Of a stretch of 64,000 nt of DNA, positions 1 through 10,840 are shown piece after piece. Origin of the DNA: Otis tarda (Eukaryota > Chordata > Aves > Otidiformes > Otididae); contig CM048552.1 in the NCBI GenBank assembly GCA_026413225.1, positions 165,552,053 to 165,616,052 on the forward strand, written 5' to 3'. The translations under genes were made by a program, and so were the position numbers. The notes under the pieces are model-generated. The model saw nothing but the letters and a program-made list of their open reading frames with translations. It ran no database searches and had not been told where the DNA came from. Every line of letters begins with the position of its first letter. The stretch's first letter is position 1.

Positions 1-2254
1 TTCTCTAATATGCATTATATGATGTACTATGCAAATTAGATTATGAAGCAGATGCTTTTTTTTTTTCTTTGCTCTGGGATCATAAAGTCACCTTACACTC
101 TGCAAAATAGAGAAAAGTAAAAGGAAAAAAAAGAATGTAGCATTCTTCTATACTTGTATTTAAGTCTGTGTTTTTACTATAAAGTATTTTCTTTAATAGT
201 ATGCAAAGTTAATTTGCTTTAAAGGATAAGTGATGTGCAGATGAAGACCTAGATCTGATTTTAAAATGTATCAAAGCAGATATCAAGAGGAACTAGACTA
301 TTCCATACGCACATACACACTGTTTTAGTTGAGACTTACAAGGAATTTGCTACCTCTGTGAGCTCCCGTTTTCTGTTCCCCTGCTATGGTACTGCTGAGT
401 CCTGCAGCAGTGCAATTTTCCCTGGATTGTCAATCCTATGAACTACATGAAACTAATTAGCCTGACAATCCCTTGTAGGTACCATATAGAAAGTAAAAAG
501 GTATTATTTTACAGAGCAGTATGATTCTTACCAGATGTAGCCTTAAGAGACCTGAAAGGATCTGATGGAGCCATACTTCCATCGTTAAACCTGACACAGG
601 GACAGAACTCTGTCTGATATGACATTATTGCAATGCTCAATTTTCTTCCCACCCTTGTCAAGGTTGCAGACACTCTTCTTTCTCACATACATCAATCTGA
701 CTTACAATACAGCTTGTTAGGGATTTTAGGCAGGGAGAAGGGGGTGGAATCGTGGGGGTTTTTTGGTTGGTGGTTCTTTTTTTTTTTTTTTTTCTTTCTA
801 GGAAAATAACCAAGCAGTTCCTCATGATATACCAAAATGACAATGTGGCTCATAATCTGAGGTTGATGTACAAAAAACATTCTCTCGATTATAGAAGAAA
901 TTTGAGCAGCCAAATATTTCAAAACTTCAGCTGGATTTTACTATCTCAGTATGCACTTTGTATGTTTGTTTGCTTGGTTGTTTTGTTGATCAGGCAAACC
1001 TGGATGAGTTGATGTTCAACTCTATTTGCATTTAGAGAAAGATGTTTACACTATGAATGAAAATGAACATAGTAAAACATTCAGTATTTGCTTCTCTTAG
1101 TCCCATATCTGTACTTACAAAGCAGCTAATGAATTGCTGTTGGTGGTAACTAGTGAGTCTTAGTCTATTAGGCAAGAGCACCCTGCTAATAAATTTCAGA
1201 TCAACTGAACTGAACTGTTACTGATTTTTGTAATAAAATCAGGTGACATTTTCTTCAAGTTTGGTTTGGAAAGGCAGAACATAACTTTAAACTTGGTTTT
1301 AAAAATCATAATATATTGACTATACTTTCTTCACCAATATAAACCACTGGTCTATGATAGGACATTGTTCCAAGAACCAAAAGGGAATTTCTAAATTTCT
1401 CTTGATTACGATACAAAATCCAACTTTGAACTTTATCATGACTTGCGAGTATTCTGAACTATTGTCTTTAATATATATTAAAGATATACAAAAAAAAAAA
1501 AGATAGAAATTATTCATAACGTTAAGGTCCTACCAACATCTCACTCTGCCCTTAAGGAGGAAAAAAGTGGAATAAATGTGTTGATTTTCCTTCTATTCTG
1601 GTCAGCATTTGTTCATGTCATATAAAATGTTGGAATACACTTAGAAGTAGATGTATCCCTTCTATAAACAGAGAGATAGGGCTATGGTTCCTAAGATCAT
1701 ATCTTTTGACATAAGATCATGTGATGGAGTAGATGATAGCATGAGAAGAGGACACAATGTAGACTGCTTAAACTCTCTTGTAAAGCCATAGAAATCCTTT
1801 TCTGTCCAAAAGTTTAGCTGTTTTTTCTCAGTTACATTAGACAAATGGAACATATTACCTCTCCCTATGAGTCTTGCCTCATTTAATTCCAAGTCAAGCA
1901 GAGCAAGGTTTTTTTTACCACTTTGTTCAGGTAAGATAATGTTTGACATAGTGGCTGATTGTACCTCCTGACATCAGATGCCAGGAATTGTTAATAAACT
2001 GTACACATTTGCAAGCTTTTATATTTATCATACTGAAAATACTCCCAGAAGAATAAGTCGTGGCTACGTGTTTTGGTTTTTTTTTTCTATCTATCTATAT
2101 CAAGATCAAATCTTTGTCAGTACGTGCATCTTTCTGATCTCATGCTATACATGGACAAGACAGCTACCTTTCATAACCAGCAATTTTTTAAAGGAAATGA
2201 AAACACTGGAAAAAAAAAAAGCAGGGCTACCATTTCAGTGTCAGTTCCACATAA
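1..2254. other. AT-rich stretch, no gene recognised
   Basis: I see no coding region, RNA gene or recognisable transposon here. There are T- or A-rich runs (for example 776-794 and 1,490-1,501). A minus-strand open frame of 95 codons at 1,662-1,949 has no motif I recognise and lies in low-complexity sequence, so it is not called. Confidence 0.6.
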
Positions 2255-2430
2255 GAATATTAAAACATAGGAAATGTTCTACAGGGTCAGACAGTCTGGG
2301 TCAGTCTATCTAGCTAAATATGCTGTCTCAGGCATTGACAATTGGAGATACTATTATGGAGGAGAACAAGAGCTAAAACAATTGCTTGGTCCATCCCCTT
2401 TGTATTTCTCCACTGTTCAGAATTCTTGTA
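2255..2430 (-). mobile_element. Ancient CR1-like LINE, 3' UTR relic
   Basis: Read on the minus strand, this block resembles the 3' UTR of old amniote CR1 elements: a GATGGACC-like segment and an end near CTGACCCTGTAGAACATTTCC. The match rests on recalled family sequence and is strongly diverged. It is probably the 3' end of the same minus-strand element whose ORF2 relic lies at about 3,960-4,480, with LTRs inserted between them. No open frame survives. Confidence 0.45.
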
Positions 2431-2482
2431 ATAGGGGCATTACACAGTAATTGCACACCCTGCGTGGTCCTTGTGGTAAGTT

Positions 2483-2600
2483 AATGTTGGCTAGCTTCCA
2501 GGTGCCCATCAAGCTCTTCTCTCACTCTCCCTCCTCAGCAAGATAGAAAATAAAATGAAAGAGCTCATGGGTCAAGATAAAGACAGGCTTACTACAGGGT
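2483..2600 (-). mobile_element. Old LTR 3'-end (U5) remnant
   Basis: The segment around 2,560-2,585 (CTCATGGGTCAAGATAAAGA) matches the U5 end of the solo LTR at 27,353-27,932 in the same orientation, including the pyrimidine-rich stretch before it. The remainder of the LTR cannot be traced with confidence. A TATA-like TTTATAAATAG on the minus strand near 2,966 could be its promoter, but that is inference. Confidence 0.4.
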
Positions 2601-3215
2601 AGCCTAAATCAATGTATATATATGTTTGTATGTATGTATAAACACAAAACTCACACAAACACAGACAGAGATATTTGAATACAATTAAGTATCTATGTAG
2701 AGGAGACTAGCCTATGGTTGAAAGTTCCCTCTTTCTTCTTGAGTTTAGAGGAAATACTCACAATGCATCAGCATTCTTCAAAGGGCTACAATTGAGCCTC
2801 AAGAAGTTGAACTTTGCCCTGGCCTTTCATCGACTTCACCAGCAGATGGTCCTTAAACCTCTTCAGTCTAAGGAAACTTTGCCTGAGAGGCCTTCCAGCT
2901 CAGGGGAGTTGCTGGTCACAGCCTGCTGAGACTCAGAAGAGCTCAATGGGTCTCACTTAGGGTTGCTATTTATAAAGGCTAAGATAATTTACTTTTGTCA
3001 GGTACTTTTCCATTTCAGCCTGACTTGTATGGCGAAATGTTCTGGTGATTTTCCAGTAGTTGTTTCTGGTAGCACATAGCTGAGTTTTGACCTGGGCTAA
3101 GATGTATTAGGTTGCGAGAAGAAAACAGACAGTTATTACTATTTTCATTGTTTAAAGCAGGAGGCAGGTGCATCAATGATGTGCCTTAATGCTTTGGTTC
3201 ACTGTATTCACTGTC
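2601..3215. other. Unassigned stretch between LTR remnants
   Basis: It holds short TATA/TGTATG-type repeats near 2,615-2,640 and a somewhat GC-richer block at 2,750-2,960. It may be the body of the old minus-strand LTR ending at about 2,483, but I see no decisive similarity. No gene is supported. Confidence 0.4.
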
Positions 3216-3923
3216 TGTTTTTGGTTTACCCTAGGTTGGTATGAGGCCCAGAAGGCGAGGAATCACACTAAGCACCGAGTGGCTCAGGTGGTGGGGGGGA
3301 TTGCACCACCACACCACTCCCAAATGGTGCAGGGGGATGGGGAATGGAGCTGCAGTTAAGTCATAATTATTTGTCTCTGCTGCTCCTTTCTGCTTATGCT
3401 GTTCCTCTGCTTCAGCATGGAGTTCCTCCCATGGGATAAAGTCCTTCAAGAACTGCTCCCACATGTTACAGGTCCTGCCAGAAAACACAGTCCTGCGTGG
3501 GCTCTCCATGGGCTACAGCTTCCTTCAGGACACATCCACCTTCTGTGGCATTAGGACCTCCATGGGCTGTAGAGTGGATATCTGCTTTGGTGTGGTCATT
3601 GTCACAGGCTGCAGGGAAACAGCCTGCTTCACCACAATCTTCTCCATGGACTGCAGGGTCATCTCTGTTCTGGTGCCTGGAGCACCTCTTCCTCCTCCTT
3701 CTTCACTGCCCTTGGTGTCTGCAGAGTTATTTCTCTCATATTTTTCTCACACCTGTCTCACACAACTGGAGCCCAATAGTTTTTACACTTTCTTAAATAT
3801 GTTATTACAGAGGTGACACTGGAGTTGCTGATTTGATTGGCACACAGCTTTGGCCAGCAGTGTGTCCATCTTGGATCCAGCTGGAACTGTCTTACCAAGA
3901 CTTTGCCACATAAGCCCAATACA
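3216..3923 (-). mobile_element. Old solo LTR, ERVL-like
   Basis: This is a minus-orientation LTR of about 0.7 kb. It shares with the 22.8 kb copy the internal CTCCATGGGCTGCAGG-type repeats, the block CTTCTTCACTG..CTTGGTGTCTGCAGAGTT, the block TTAAATATGTTATTACAGAGG, and the end CCCAATACA. Its outer edge at about 3,216 (TGTTTTTGGTTTACCC) is approximate. I could not establish a clean target-site duplication, which fits its high divergence. No internal retroviral sequence adjoins it, so it is called a solo LTR. Confidence 0.72.
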
Positions 3924-4490
3924 ACCTGCCTGGAACTTGTGTTTGGAGCAGTACTCCAGGAAGATGTGTAATCTTTTTTTTTTTTTTTAATCTATCTTTT
4001 TCGTAAACCTTTTCTACCTCCACACTTTTCTCTGCAGTGTGTTTCTGATGTTCCTTAGCTGCTGTGTAAAAAAGTCTCTCTTTTATATATCTTGAACTGA
4101 TGTCCTTCAAGTTTCACTGAGTGTCCTTTAGTGAATAACAGTTTATGTTCAGCTTAGCTACTGCTTTCATGATTTTTTGTAAATCTTAGCGATATTCTTT
4201 CTTAGCCTGCTCTTCTACAAGAGTTCCAGTTTTTTAAAATTCTCCTCTGAAGGCAGCTACTACATCCTGATGATCATTGTATAGCTGTCCTTCTCTATAC
4301 CTCCTCTATCTCCACCTCAAAGTCCTTGAGATGGAGAGAGCAGAACTAATCAGGCTTCTCATGATATTGGTGTTTTATATGGTAGCAAATAATGTTCTCT
4401 GTCTTCATCTTAATATCTTTCCTGTTCATTCTGAACACCTCATTAGCTTTTCTAGCTGCCACTGCACACTGAAATAATTATTTCAGAAAA
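3924..4490 (-). mobile_element. Ancient CR1-like LINE, ORF2 C-terminal relic
   Basis: On the minus strand the order of segments follows the C-terminal part of a CR1-type ORF2: a stretch reading like an RRA/K-x-L-x-R block, then AAGATTTACAAAAAATCATG, then a basic stretch before TTTTTTACACAGCAGC. Many stops and frameshifts break it up. A poly-T run lies at 3,975-3,989. The left boundary abuts the LTR end at 3,923. Orientation and position fit the 3' UTR relic at 2,255-2,430 being the same element. The assignment rests on recalled family patterns. Confidence 0.42.
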
Positions 4491-4535
4491 TAGCTAGTTG
4501 TAACTCCAATATATCTTTCCATACTTTACAACAAC

Positions 4536-5672
4536 TGTTGTAGTTCAGCCCCAGTCGGGACCAGACTACGCAGTCTCTCTCTCTCACTCCCCCCACCCTC
4601 TGAGAGAATAGGGAGAGATAATATAAGAAAAACAGCTTGAGGTTTGAGATAAGGAAAAGGAGAAAATCCTTAAAGTTACCATTACGGGCAAAACCAGACT
4701 CGACTTGGGGAAAACTATTCATTTATGACTAACAACAGCAGGATAATGAGACAGAGAACAAGATAAAGCTCCTCTCCAGCCCTCCCTCTTCCCAGGCTTA
4801 ACATTATCTCTACTACCTTCACCCGTCCCCGAGCGGCACAGCGGGGAAGAGGGAATGGGGGTTGCGGTCAGTTCATCATGCGTTGTTTTAAGCCACTGCT
4901 TCATAGTTGGGAAAAGAACTCCTCACATTCCTCCCCTGCTCTGTTGTGGGGTCCCACCCCTACGCCACAGTCCTTCCTGAAACTGCTCTGGCATGGGTCA
5001 TTTCTTCCACGGAGTTCAGTTTCTCCAGAACGGCTATCCCAGCAGGCCCTCCACGGACCACAGCCGCCTTCAGGCCTCCACCTCCCCTGATGTGGGGTCC
5101 TTCACGGGCTCCAAGTGGACCTCCATGGGCTGCAGGGGGACAACCTGCTCCACCATGGTCGTCACCACAGGCTGCAGGGGAATCTTGGCCAGGAGCAGCA
5201 TTACTTCTCCCCCTCCTTCTGAACTGACCTTGGTGTCTGCAGCTGTTTCTCTCACAAGAAAAGTTCTTCACAACAGGCTGGCAGACACCTCTCAGAATCT
5301 CTTCATATCATCCAGCTCATCTCCTCTCCACTTCTTGCAGCCAGGCCGGACCAAGTTGGGCCCAGTCGGCCGCCTGGCGAGAGGCCAGGGGGTGAGGCCT
5401 GCAAGGCCCATGAGGCCTGCGCCTCCCCCTCTGCACCTCTGCCCCCGCTCAGCTTCTTCACATCTTCTCTTTTTTTTTCTGTTTTCCCTTTCTTAAATAC
5501 GTTATTGCAGAGGCGTTATCATGAAACATTCTGCTACCAATCGGCCCGGCCTTGGCCGCAGCAGGTCCTCCCTAGGCTTGGCTGAGTCCACTGAACAAAG
5601 GGGAGCGACTTCTAGCAGTTTCCTACAGAAGGTACCACCTTAGGCCCCCCCTCACTAAAGAAAACCACAACA
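4536..5672 (-). mobile_element. Solo LTR, ERVL-like, about 1.14 kb
   Basis: The ends are TGTTGTAGTTCAGCCCC at 4,536 and CACAACA at 5,672, so read on the minus strand the LTR runs TGTTGTGG...CTACAACA with canonical TG/CA termini. It is collinear with the copies at 24,502, 38,754, 17,077 and 9,738. It includes the repeated CCATGGGCTGCAGG blocks, the CTTGGTGTCTGCAGC block and TTAAATACGTTATTGCAGAGG. The flanks ACAAC and GCAGC agree at only 3 of 5 positions, so the target-site duplication is decayed or uncertain. No internal retroviral region is attached. Confidence 0.82.
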
Positions 5673-8600
5673 GCAGCTTGGAATCAAGCTTGCCTTGCCA
5701 TCCCCTATGGATGATGCACTCCTTATAAAGCATACTATAGTTAAAGATATACTTATCGTTTGGATAGCAATTGTATGTAAGTATTGTTGGATAAAAACAA
5801 AGAAAAAAAAATTCTGGAAGCTCTAGTTCTTCTGTCTTCTAACTGATGCATTAACCAGATTGCTGGAGTTAGGCAAAACTATAAATAAAGGTAAAATTAT
5901 TGCTATATATCAAAATGTCAAGCAAATGGTATTCCAAGTCTCTATGTTTGTGGAGAAAAAAAAACAAACAAACAAAAAAAAAACCCGGGATGAAATAATA
6001 ACAAAGAACTATATTTAAAAGCATGTAGTAATTGTACTGAGCCTTTTGCTCACATGGAGATTTCCAAGCTACTGAAAAGTTGCTATAATGTTACACTTTA
6101 ATTTAGTATAAAAAAACTGGGGGAGGAAACAGGTCAAAGGCTACACTGAGAATATTATTTTTAAAAAGGTCTAGACTTCAGTCTTTAGACTTCGGGGTCC
6201 AAATGTATACATCCACAGTGACAAGCTGATCTCTCTGACAACACAAAGTAACATCTGCTTCACAATTTAAAACAATGTACATTTGGAAACAGCAATAAAG
6301 TAGGACATTTTGTAAACAGGAAAGGCAGCGCTATAAATATAATTCATACTTTTCTTTGACTAAGATCTTATAAATCAAAAACCAGACTGTTTATCTATGT
6401 ACAAATTCCTGAAAGCTTTTTTTTTTTTTCCCCATAGTGGTCATCTACCAACTTAACATAACTGTGGTAATTCATTAGCCATTGATATTTCTTACATTCT
6501 GAAGCATATATGTGAATTGTAATGAACTTAAATTCATTACTTTGTTTCTTTATATTCGTGCAGGTCACACTTATCCCATTGCATTGCTTTCAGTAATTGT
6601 AATCCTCAAGCAAGTCAGGAGATTACCCCTAGGAGAAAGTGGAATTTGTTGTAGTTCTGTTATGCTTGTTTATGGTGATATAAGTTAAATCAATCTCTGC
6701 ATATATCCAATATTTTTTTTATATATTTAGAAATGCTACCATTAGTTAAGACCTGCCTGAGTTAATACACTGAAAATAAGTTTGAGTAAACAAAAATGGT
6801 GCAATCTGGCTTTTATTTCCACAGATAACCATATTTGCAGAATTATTCTGAACAATTAAAGATTTTTCAAGTCTTCAGTTTATTTGGCTTTAATAAGAGG
6901 AAGAATTACAAATCAGTTAAGTTGTTAGTGGCTGTGTTTTTCCCCTTTGTGGAAAAAAAAATAGCAATACATTATTGAAATGTTTTAGAAGACAGCATAT
7001 CCTGGCTCCTCAGTCTGGGGAAACAAAATGAACCTTCTGTAATATCACTGATAAATGTTGTAATGACACATTTTTTTCAAACTATCCAACAGAATTAGAT
7101 GTGTTGACAGCTAGAGACATTTCAGCTGTTTTTGTTACTCACAGACTGCTCTTCTTGACCTTTTAAAAAATATATTTTAGTTATACAAACCTATACAGAA
7201 GAAAACTTTTAAAGCAGCAGCTTTGTCTTTGCTTTAAGTGGTTGGAGATCATGAGACTCAACTGGAATTCAAATTTAAGTGACTTAAAATGTCAGACCTC
7301 TACGCTTAAAAGATCATTAAATAATTCAGTGAAGTTATCACTAAGCAAGTTGTTTTGATTCCAACACTTTGATTCTGAGCAATATTGCTATCACTGATAG
7401 ACCAGTTATGAAATATCATCTGCATGAAGATGATGATGATGCTTAGCTCCTCATCCTCTTTCAGACAAATGTTAACAACACCATCTCATCTTGTTCAGCA
7501 CTTAACTAACTAAGTCTACACTATTTTGGTAGCTGCTTCAGAGTCGCTGTAAGCACAGCATGCTCTGAATTACTCTGATTTTCCATCTGAAGGTTTCTCT
7601 GTGGTAAAGTAGTAAGTGAACACAGGTAAACAGATTATTGCATACTCTGATGGGTGTACATACTACAGCCTTTTTTGAGGGTGTGTTTCAAGCTCATTGT
7701 AGGGAAACCTGGTGAATCAGAAATTTACTGTAGCTTCACAGTTCTTTAAAACACATTGTTTAGAGAATGTCTGAATTAGATCACATATGAAAAGAAACTA
7801 GTTACCACTACAAACCTGAGAATAGTGGAAAAGGAGAAGCACTTCAAGTAAAATGTTCTCCTGCAGCAATTGAGGGTTAAGTGAATCCAGTACTGAGGGG
7901 GCCATCAAGCCTCATCAACAGTCCCATATGATCTATGAATGAGTGGAAGATTTTTCTATCTGTTAAGATTCAGTGGGAGCTGTGATAATTTGCCCATTTG
8001 TGATTTCCAGGCTTACTTTTCTCTTCCCTAAAAATAAAATGAAATACTAGAAAAGAAAAACACCGAAAACTCTCCCTCAAAGTTGCACACACTTTAGAAG
8101 CTTGTTTTCAGAGAGCTCTCCAGGGCCTTAATCACTTTCTAGTGCTTTCACATTAAATGTTCAGTTCTATTCAATATTTCTGTCTGTACTTCAAAATCTT
8201 TTGTGAGACTGGTAAATTAGCTTCTTTTTTTTTTTTTTTTTTAGCCTTCAGTCTATCTGACAGGTATGCCTCATCAGACTTCTAAGAAAAGAGGACAGAT
8301 CTCCAACAAGAATGGAAACAAGATTAAGGAACTCACTAATCTGATGAGAATGTTTTCAAACATCATGTTCTGAACAAAACACACAGCTCACTTCTTTGAG
8401 TTTTATTTTTCCCTCAGTAAATTCTTTTCAGTTATTAACACAAAGGGATAAAGTGAAATGAAATGGAGACACTCTGTCATTGTTTCTTTGTGCTAAAGGG
8501 AGTTTGATACCGTACTGGAAAGTGACATATAAAAATCAGGAAGATGACACATTGTCAGCATCAGACCAAAGATTGCTTAGCATAGTGGCAAGAATTTTGA

Positions 8601-8718
8601 TTAGAAATGTTTAGTGTTGTGAGTTTCCATTTGGAAAAAAAATGTAATGTTTTAATTAAAAGTTTCATAACAAAAGTCATTTCAGATTCTGGAAAGAGAA
8701 TCTGATAGATTTCAATCC
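5673..8718. other. AT-rich stretch, nothing recognised
   Basis: About 3 kb without a recognisable gene or transposon. It holds A/T runs (5,956-5,985 with AAAC units; 6,419-6,430; 8,225-8,242) and a short GAT repeat near 7,430-7,440. Confidence 0.6.
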
Positions 8719-9210
8719 AAGAAGGACATGGACCAGTTGGAAAGGGTCCAGAGGAGGGCCACCAAGATGATCAGAGGGCTGGAGCACCTCTCCTATGAGG
8801 ACAGGCTGAGAGAGTTGGGGCTGTTCAGCCTGGAGAAGAGGAGGCTCCGGGGAGACCTGATAGCGGTCTTCCAATACCTCAAGGGGGCCTACAGGAAAGA
8901 TGGGGAGAAACTGTTCAGTAGGGCCTGTTGTGATAGGACAAGGGGTAATGGGTTTAAATTAGAAGGAGGTAGGTTTAGATTAGATATTAGAAAAAAATTT
9001 TTTACAATGAGAGTTGTAGAGCACTGGAACAGGTTGCCCAGAGAGGTGGTGGATGCCCCATCCCTGGAAGTGTTCAAGGCCAGGCTGGATGAGGCTCTGA
9101 GCAACCTGATCTAGTCAGGGATGTCCCTGCTCTTGCAGGGGGGTTGGACTAGATGACCTTTGAAGGTCCCTTCCAACTCTAACCATTCTATGATTCTATG
9201 ATTCTATGAT
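8719..9210 (+). mobile_element. CR1 LINE, 5'-truncated 3' end
   Basis: This is the end of a CR1 non-LTR retrotransposon. An open frame from 8,719 to the TAG at 9,112-9,114 encodes about 131 residues of the ORF2 C-terminus: [20 protein letters not shown], then [20 protein letters not shown], ending in ALSNLI. It is followed by a short 3' UTR and about three ATTCTATG-type octamers at 9,185-9,210, the usual CR1 3' terminus in birds. The frame is unbroken and the octamers are clean, so it is one of the younger CR1 copies here. The reverse transcriptase core and endonuclease are missing, as in most CR1 copies, so it cannot move on its own. Confidence 0.93.
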
Positions 9211-9737
9211 TTACAAAACCATGTTATTCTTGAAGTCCTTCACAATAGAATTTGATGAAAGTGAGGTAGCTGCAACATCTTTTCTGAAGTAAATTCATCC
9301 AAAACTTCAGAGCTACAGGTGATATATATCTAATCTGTTTTTTTTTTTAAAAAAAAAAAACACCAGTGAAATAAAAAGTTTACTTGATTTTAGTTTGAGA
9401 AAGACTTTTTTGTGCAGATTTTATTTTTGTTAGTGTTTAATTAATGTATTTATGACAAAGTAATAAAGAGGAAAGTAAATTTTGGGGTATCTAAAGAAGA
9501 AAATTGTAGTTTTTCAGTGATCATTGATCTCTATTGAGGTCTAACTCATTCCTTCCCATCCCTTCCCCAAATTCCCTCTCCCATGGCATGGATGAGCTTT
9601 ATCTACAGTGAAGAGAATTTGCTGGGATAGAAGGAAAACCAGTACTCAAAACCTTTAAAATTTAAGTTTTATTTTGTGTGTGGTCATATTGTGCTCATAT
9701 GTGTTGATAATATAATACAGTACATTATCTATGCTTT
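9211..9737. other. AT-rich spacer
   Basis: No gene is seen. A T-run/A-run junction lies at 9,340-9,360. The last five bases (9,733-9,737, GCTTT) are the left target-site duplication of the next LTR. Confidence 0.6.
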
Positions 9738-10835
9738 TGTGTTGGTTTTGTGTAGTGGAGGGTACTACAGTGGCAGCTTCTATAAGAAGCTGCTAGAAGT
9801 TTCCCCTTGTCCAATGGACTCAGCTGGATATGGGGTGGACCTGCCATTGGCCAAGGCTAAGCTAAGCGGCAACGGTGATAATGCCTCTGTGATAGTGCAA
9901 TTACAAAGGGGAAAACAAACAAACAAAAAAGACGCAGCGGAAGTGCGGGCAGAGATGGGGAGGCATGAGCGCTGTGGGCCTTGTGGCCCTCACCCTCTGG
10001 CCTCCCTCCAAGTCACTGTCTGGGCCTGACTCAGCCCACATGGCCCAGCCCGGTCAAGAGAAGTGAAGAGAGGAGATGTGAAGAGAACCTGAGAGGTGTC
10101 TGCCTGAGTGTGATTGTGAAGAATTTCTTGTGAGAGCAACAGCCGCAGATGCCAAGGTCAGTGAAGAAGGAGGGGGAGGATTAATGCTGCTCCTGGCAGA
10201 GATTCACCTGCAGCCTGTGGTGCAGATCAGGGTGAAGGAAGCTGTCCCACTGCAGCTCATGGAGGACTACACACTGGAGCAGGCAGATGCCTGAATGAGA
10301 CTGTAGCCAATAGAGGGCCTGCGCTGGGGCAGCTTCTTCCTGAGAGACTGCACCTCATGGAAAATAGTCCCATGGTGGAGCAGTTCATGAAGGACTGTAG
10401 CCCGTGGCAGTGACCCCACGTTGGATCAGTGGAGGAATGTGAGGAGTTCTTCCCTCGAGGAGGAAGGAGTGGCAGAAAACAACATGTGATGAACTGACCG
10501 CAACACCCATTCTCTGTTCCCCCTGTGCCACTCGGGAGTTGGGGGAAAGAGGTGGAGATAACTGAAATGAAGTTGAGCCCTGAAGAATGAGGGGTGGAAG
10601 GAAGTTGTTTTGTTCTCTTTCTCACTATCCTGCTTTGGTTTTAATAATAAATAAATAGTTTTACACAAGTCAAGTTTGTTTTGCCTGTAATGGTAATTTG
10701 AATGATCTCTCACTGTCCTTATCTCAAATCTCAGGTGTTTTTGTTAAATTATCTCTCCCCCATTCCCTCCATGGGTGGGGAGAGTGAGTGAAAAACTGCA
10801 TAGTTTGGTCCCAAGTGGGGCCAATAGCTACAATA
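9738..10835 (+). mobile_element. Solo LTR, ERVL-like, plus orientation
   Basis: It begins TGTGTTGGTTTTGTGTAG and ends GGCCAATAGCTACAATA, so the last dinucleotide has drifted from CA. A perfect 5-bp duplication GCTTT flanks it (9,733-9,737 and 10,836-10,840), the length expected of ERVL-type integration. It is the only plus-oriented copy among seven LTRs of this related group. AATAAA motifs at 10,646-10,655 are candidate poly(A) signals. The open frame at 9,676-10,029 and the antisense frames are LTR sequence, not genes. Confidence 0.88.
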
Positions 10836-10840
10836 GCTTT

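Noticed and set aside
3216-5672. The LTR pairs 3.2/4.5 kb and 22.8/24.5 kb as two-ended proviruses, or as a segmental duplication because both gaps are about 600 bp
   Set aside because: Within each pair the LTRs are different subgroups with different ends (CCCAATACA versus AGAACA or ACAACA types). The gaps hold unrelated sequence without gag or pol, so the equal spacing looks accidental.
8677-8874. Minus-strand open frame across a CR1 end
   Set aside because: It is the antisense of the CR1 ORF2 C-terminus. Similar antisense frames at 15,944-16,468 and 49,207-49,407 are rejected for the same reason.
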